From NCBI GenBank assembly GCA_001465935.1, contig LNKV01000211.1:1-13910 (forward strand): a stretch of 13,910 bases of DNA, given 5' to 3'. Source of the stretch: Clarireedia homoeocarpa (taxonomy: Eukaryota > Ascomycota > Leotiomycetes > Helotiales > Rutstroemiaceae). The notes beneath the pieces are model-generated. The model ran no database searches, had not been told where the DNA came from, and saw only the letters and a program-made list of their open reading frames with translations. Made by a program: the position numbers and the translations under genes. Shown here one piece after another: positions 11,001-13,910 of this stretch. Each line of letters opens with the position of its first letter. Positions within the stretch are counted from its first letter, which is position 1.

Positions 11001-13490
11001 GAATTACGAATCTAGAATTTTATTTAGTATCTTAAAGTTTTTCTATTATAATAGATTTATATTATATAAATAAATTACTATTTATATAATTTCAAACTAT
11101 AATTTTAATAGGAGATTCGTTTAGATTTATATTTTTATTATTTTAATAATAACTTTCTAACCTATATACTTTATTATATTATTTGACTTATAAATATAAA
11201 CTAATAATAGTTTAATCTTAATTCCTTCTATAGATATCTATTATTTAAACTTTATATATCTATTAATATTGATTACTAATTTATTATTATCTTATTTAAT
11301 AATATAAATAGATAAATAATACTATTACTTTATTTATACTTTAAAATTAGTAATTATCTAGAATATTTTATAGTAAGTCTTATTGATAAATAGAATTTTA
11401 AAGATCTTATTACTATATAACTTTTTAATTAATAATAATTATAAATATCTATTAAATAATATTAGGAAATCGAAAAGATCTTATATAACTTTATAAAATA
11501 GTTATAATAATTACTGATTCTTTAAACGATAGTTGATAATTTACTTAGTATATACTTTTATATAATACTTATAATTAACTTTTAGAATCTTTTTAATTTT
11601 TATATTTTTTACTTTATTTATTAAATATTTAAAAGCTTTTTATTTAAAATACCTAGCTCTATTATACTATATTTATATAGTATCCTCTCTATTAAATAGA
11701 GAATTATATAATTGTCTAAAAAGTTTATTAATCTTATAATAGATAGTTAAGTATATTATTATAACTTTATTTATAAGAATATTATTTAGATTAATTAAGT
11801 AATAAGAAATAACCTTCTTAAATTCTAAAAAGACTAGATTATACTTTTATATAAATAATATAATAATTGTACTTTTCTTATATATATTATATCTTAATAT
11901 ATAGTCAAGATTATAATATTATAAATTTACTTTTACTAATTAAGACTTAGAGACTATATTAATATAAAAACTAGGAATAAAAGTAATATTTATTAAGATA
12001 AGATTCTTTATATTAGATCTTTTAAGATTATTAAAAATATTCTTGATAATATAAATATCTTATCTGATAATTAGTAGTAATAATATACTAACTTCGATAA
12101 TATTATTATTATTAAAATAAATAATCTTTCTATTATTAAGTAAAGAGATATTATTGATTAAATATACTATATTATAGTTATCTAGAAGAGTAGAGTTTAC
12201 TAAATAATATTTATTAATAATAATCGATATAGAGTATATTCTAGAATTATTAATATTTATTAGAGAAGAGTTAATAATTATTATTATAACTTTTTTAAAG
12301 AAAGGTAATAAAGAGATAATTAAGTTAGTTATTAGTTATAATAGTTTTTTCTTAATTATTACTTTTTTTAGATTATTCTATTAAAGTAATTTAAACCTTT
12401 TTTTAATTTATTTGATTTTAATATTATTGAATTTTTCTTTAATTAGTTTATTCTTTAGTATTTCTTTTAACTAATTATAATCTTCTAGTTTTTATATATA
12501 TCTATTTTCTAAATTAGAGAACTAACTTTTTAAGTAATATAGATAATTCTTATTTTCTTTTTTAATTAGTTTGTTTTTATCTTTTTAAGATTTAGACTTA
12601 AGTTTATCTTTTTTATTTAAAATAGTCTCTAATCTTATAATATTTCTTATAGAGATTACTATTATAAAAACACTTTTTCCTTTAAGTTTATAAGATTTAT
12701 TAGCTAATTAAATAATAAGAACGATATTTACTTAGTCTAAAGTTAGAATAAGTAAATTTAACTATTGATTTATAATAATATATCTTAGTTTCTTATCTGT
12801 TTAGATTAGTTTAATCTTGATTTTTATTACTTTTAAGAAAGTAGTTATAATAATTATTCTTTTTATTTTATTTAACTAATATATATAAACTTTATTATAA
12901 ATTATATTCTACTTCTTATACTAATTACTTAGAGATATTTAATTATATTATATCTAATCGAGTATATTAATATATTCTCTCTGAATATCAATTAGAACTA
13001 TTGATTTATAAAATATAAAGCGAGTTTTAAAGAAATAGATAATACTATATAGAGTAATATTATTAAAGTCAATATTATATAAACTATAATCGATAAAGAA
13101 ATTAATATTTATAATTATAGTAATCTATATATAGATATCTTTAAAAGCTTTATAATAAATATTATATTTAACTTTCTTGTTTTAGAATTATTTTTATAAA
13201 ATTATAAAATTCTTATAAATATCTTAGATCGATAGATACTTCGATTTTAAATAATCCTTTATATTTATATTCTTTTTATTAGTTTTATTTATCTTAGTAT
13301 TATAATTAGTAAATAATTAAGTATATAACTTATCTTTTAATTAGTATATAGAAGGTAGTTCTAGTAAAGACTAAGTAAACTAATCTTCGTTAATCGAATT
13401 ATTAAACTAGATATTAGTTAATAATCTAGTTAGTTCTTTATAAATATTAAGATTAACTAAATACTATATTCCTTTAACTTAATATTATCG
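8034..13490 (-). pseudogene. Copia gag-pol polyprotein remnant, copy B
   Basis: A single frame (first codon base at coordinates equal to 2 modulo 3, minus strand) runs from gag to the end of RNase H with no net frameshift. It is interrupted by many TAA/TAG codons and has no usable ATG, so the start near 13490 is approximate. About 1,800 codons is on the long side for copia. Domains by alignment to copy A: gag about 13490-12000, GAG-pre-integrase 11612-11481, integrase 11480-10900, RT 9539-8716, RNase H 8546-8058. The RT box is F-F-I-N-N (9014-9000) in place of F/Y-V-D-D. The stop at 8036-8034 aligns with a TAG at 13724-13726 in the right-hand fragment, so it is probably native. Confidence 0.88.
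12316..13490 (-). other. Gag region of copy B (no partner in window)
   Basis: This part of the polyprotein has no counterpart in copy A because A is cut by the window edge. The frame includes K-A-F-K-D near 13151, followed by an aliphatic and aromatic helical pattern (F-K-x-R-F, R-E-Y-x-x-I-L-D, L-N-K-I-K) that resembles the helical gag of fungal copia elements. This assignment rests mainly on being upstream of integrase in the same frame. I could not see an intact C-x2-C-x4-H-x4-C knuckle. Confidence 0.6.
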
Positions 13491-13702
13491 TTTAAGCTTT
13501 AAAAACTATATTACCTATTATTATTAAATAGATAATCTAATACTACTAATTATTCCGAGTTAAGATATAATAATTACTAAGATTAAAAAAACAAAGAAAA
13601 ATAATTAATAGATATAAGAAAGTATTTAAAAAATAGTTTTTCAAATAAACTAATAGATAGTTTTTCTATATAATAAAATAAGTATTAGATCAAGCTTATA
13701 AC
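13491..13702 (-). other. 5' leader of copy B, ending at a possible primer-binding region
   Basis: This untranslated stretch precedes gag on the minus strand. Its first bases (from 13702) are GTTATAAGCTTGATC. In copia elements the primer-binding site lies directly after the 5' LTR, so this may be a mutated PBS, but no convincing tRNA match was made. The expected LTR is absent. Plus-orientation 3' UTR sequence begins at 13703 instead. Confidence 0.4.
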
Positions 13703-13770
13703 TATCACGGTTTAAATAATAGTTAGATATATAATAGTAAATAAAGATATAATTAATTGATCCCCTTTTT

Positions 13771-13814
13771 TTAAGATTCTCAGTCTTATTTATAAAAATT
13801 AGTGAGAATCTTAA
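13771..13814. repeat. Second copy of the UTR/LTR hairpin (12-bp arms)
   Basis: TTAAGATTCTCA (13771-13782) and TGAGAATCTTAA (13803-13814) are perfect reverse complements around a 20-base loop. The loop differs from the left copy by transitions only, while both arms are kept. Confidence 0.8.
13794..13802 (+). other. Polypurine tract of the detached plus-strand 3' end
   Basis: AAAAATTAG directly precedes TGAGAATC (LTR start at 13803). It matches the tract before the LTR of copy B with one G/A difference. Confidence 0.5.
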
Positions 13815-13910
13815 GTTAAAGAGAGTAGTTTTATCTAATTCTATAATTTATAAAAGAAATATAAATAAAGATTATAATATATTAATAAGAGTTCTAAGTA
13901 GTATATTAAG
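13803..13910 (+). repeat. Partial LTR, plus orientation, cut by window edge
   Basis: The first 108 bases match the start of the copy B LTR in inverted orientation. The rest lies beyond the window. Confidence 0.6.

Larger units (their letters stand above)
7651..13702 (-). mobile_element. Ty1/copia LTR retrotransposon, copy B, RIP-degraded, lacks 5' LTR
   Basis: The element is read on the minus strand from right to left: leader (about 13702-13490), gag, integrase, RT, RNase H, 3' UTR, polypurine tract (7966-7958) and 3' LTR (7957-7651). Positions 8056-12315 are the inverted counterpart of copy A; coordinates sum to 12316 at both ends, so there is no net indel. No second copy of the 307-bp LTR in direct orientation is found at the right end. 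The minus strand instead starts at 13702 with GTTATAAGCTTGATC, which could be the old primer-binding-site region. The element keeps more C and G than copy A but is also inactive. Confidence 0.9.
13703..13910 (+). mobile_element. Detached 3' end of a plus-strand copia copy, probably copy A
   Basis: This is the inverted counterpart of 7850-8057 (208 bp each; the match reaches the window edge). Read on the plus strand it holds the last seven pol codons and a TAG stop (13724-13726), a 3' UTR, a polypurine tract (13794-13802) and the first 108 bases of an LTR (from 13803). Its start is the continuation of copy A's broken end at 4260, in the same orientation, with only TA shared. Confidence 0.7.

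Noticed and set aside
7850..13910. A DNA transposon with 208-bp terminal inverted repeats enclosing copia
   Set aside because: The repeats contain the copia polypurine tract, LTR start and the in-frame end of pol, so they belong to the retroelement.
1..13910. Mitochondrial or bacterial AT-rich DNA, CRISPR arrays, tRNA or rRNA genes
   Set aside because: Copia domains plus CpA/TpG loss explain the composition. No clustered direct repeats with spacers, no tRNA cloverleaf and no rRNA core sequence were seen.

Overview
The window is extremely AT-rich (well under 20% G+C by eye). CpA and TpG are almost absent, while TpA is everywhere, on both strands. This is the footprint of repeat-induced point mutation (RIP), so the likely source is an AT-rich, transposon-filled region of a filamentous ascomycete (Pezizomycotina). 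No intact gene is present. What can be read are transposon coding frames with CAA/CAG/TGG turned into stops, Asp into Asn, Glu into Lys and ATG into ATA.

Layout: (1) 1-4260 is a plus-strand Ty1/copia polyprotein ('copy A'), entering from the left edge: GAG-pre-integrase, integrase, reverse transcriptase and RNase H in order. (2) 4261-7650 is not copia. It holds a candidate decayed coding region (about 4783-7000, plus strand, unidentified) and a 167-bp tandem duplication (7317-7650) with the window's only N. (3) 7651-13702 is a nearly complete minus-strand copia ('copy B'): 3' LTR (7651-7957), polypurine tract, short 3' UTR, then pol and gag out to 13702, with no 5' LTR. (4) 13703-13910 reads in plus orientation as the last codons, 3' UTR, polypurine tract and LTR start of the same family. 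It best fits the severed 3' end of copy A.

Copies A and B are inverted relative to each other. At every anchor checked the coordinates sum to 12316, so about 4.26 kb aligns with no net insertion or deletion. The differences in the stretches I compared are all C/T or G/A transitions. Copy A breaks immediately after its RNase H domain, at a TA dinucleotide that is also present at the start of the right-hand piece. The simplest reading is that everything from 4261 to 13702 entered or was rearranged into copy A, and both copies then decayed by RIP. The flanking LTR-type sequence is clearly less mutated than the interiors.

The window is a nested retrotransposon graveyard. Its most unusual points are the inverted rather than direct terminal sequences around copy B, the missing 5' LTR, the displaced 3' end of copy A, and the unidentified decayed coding region between the copies.
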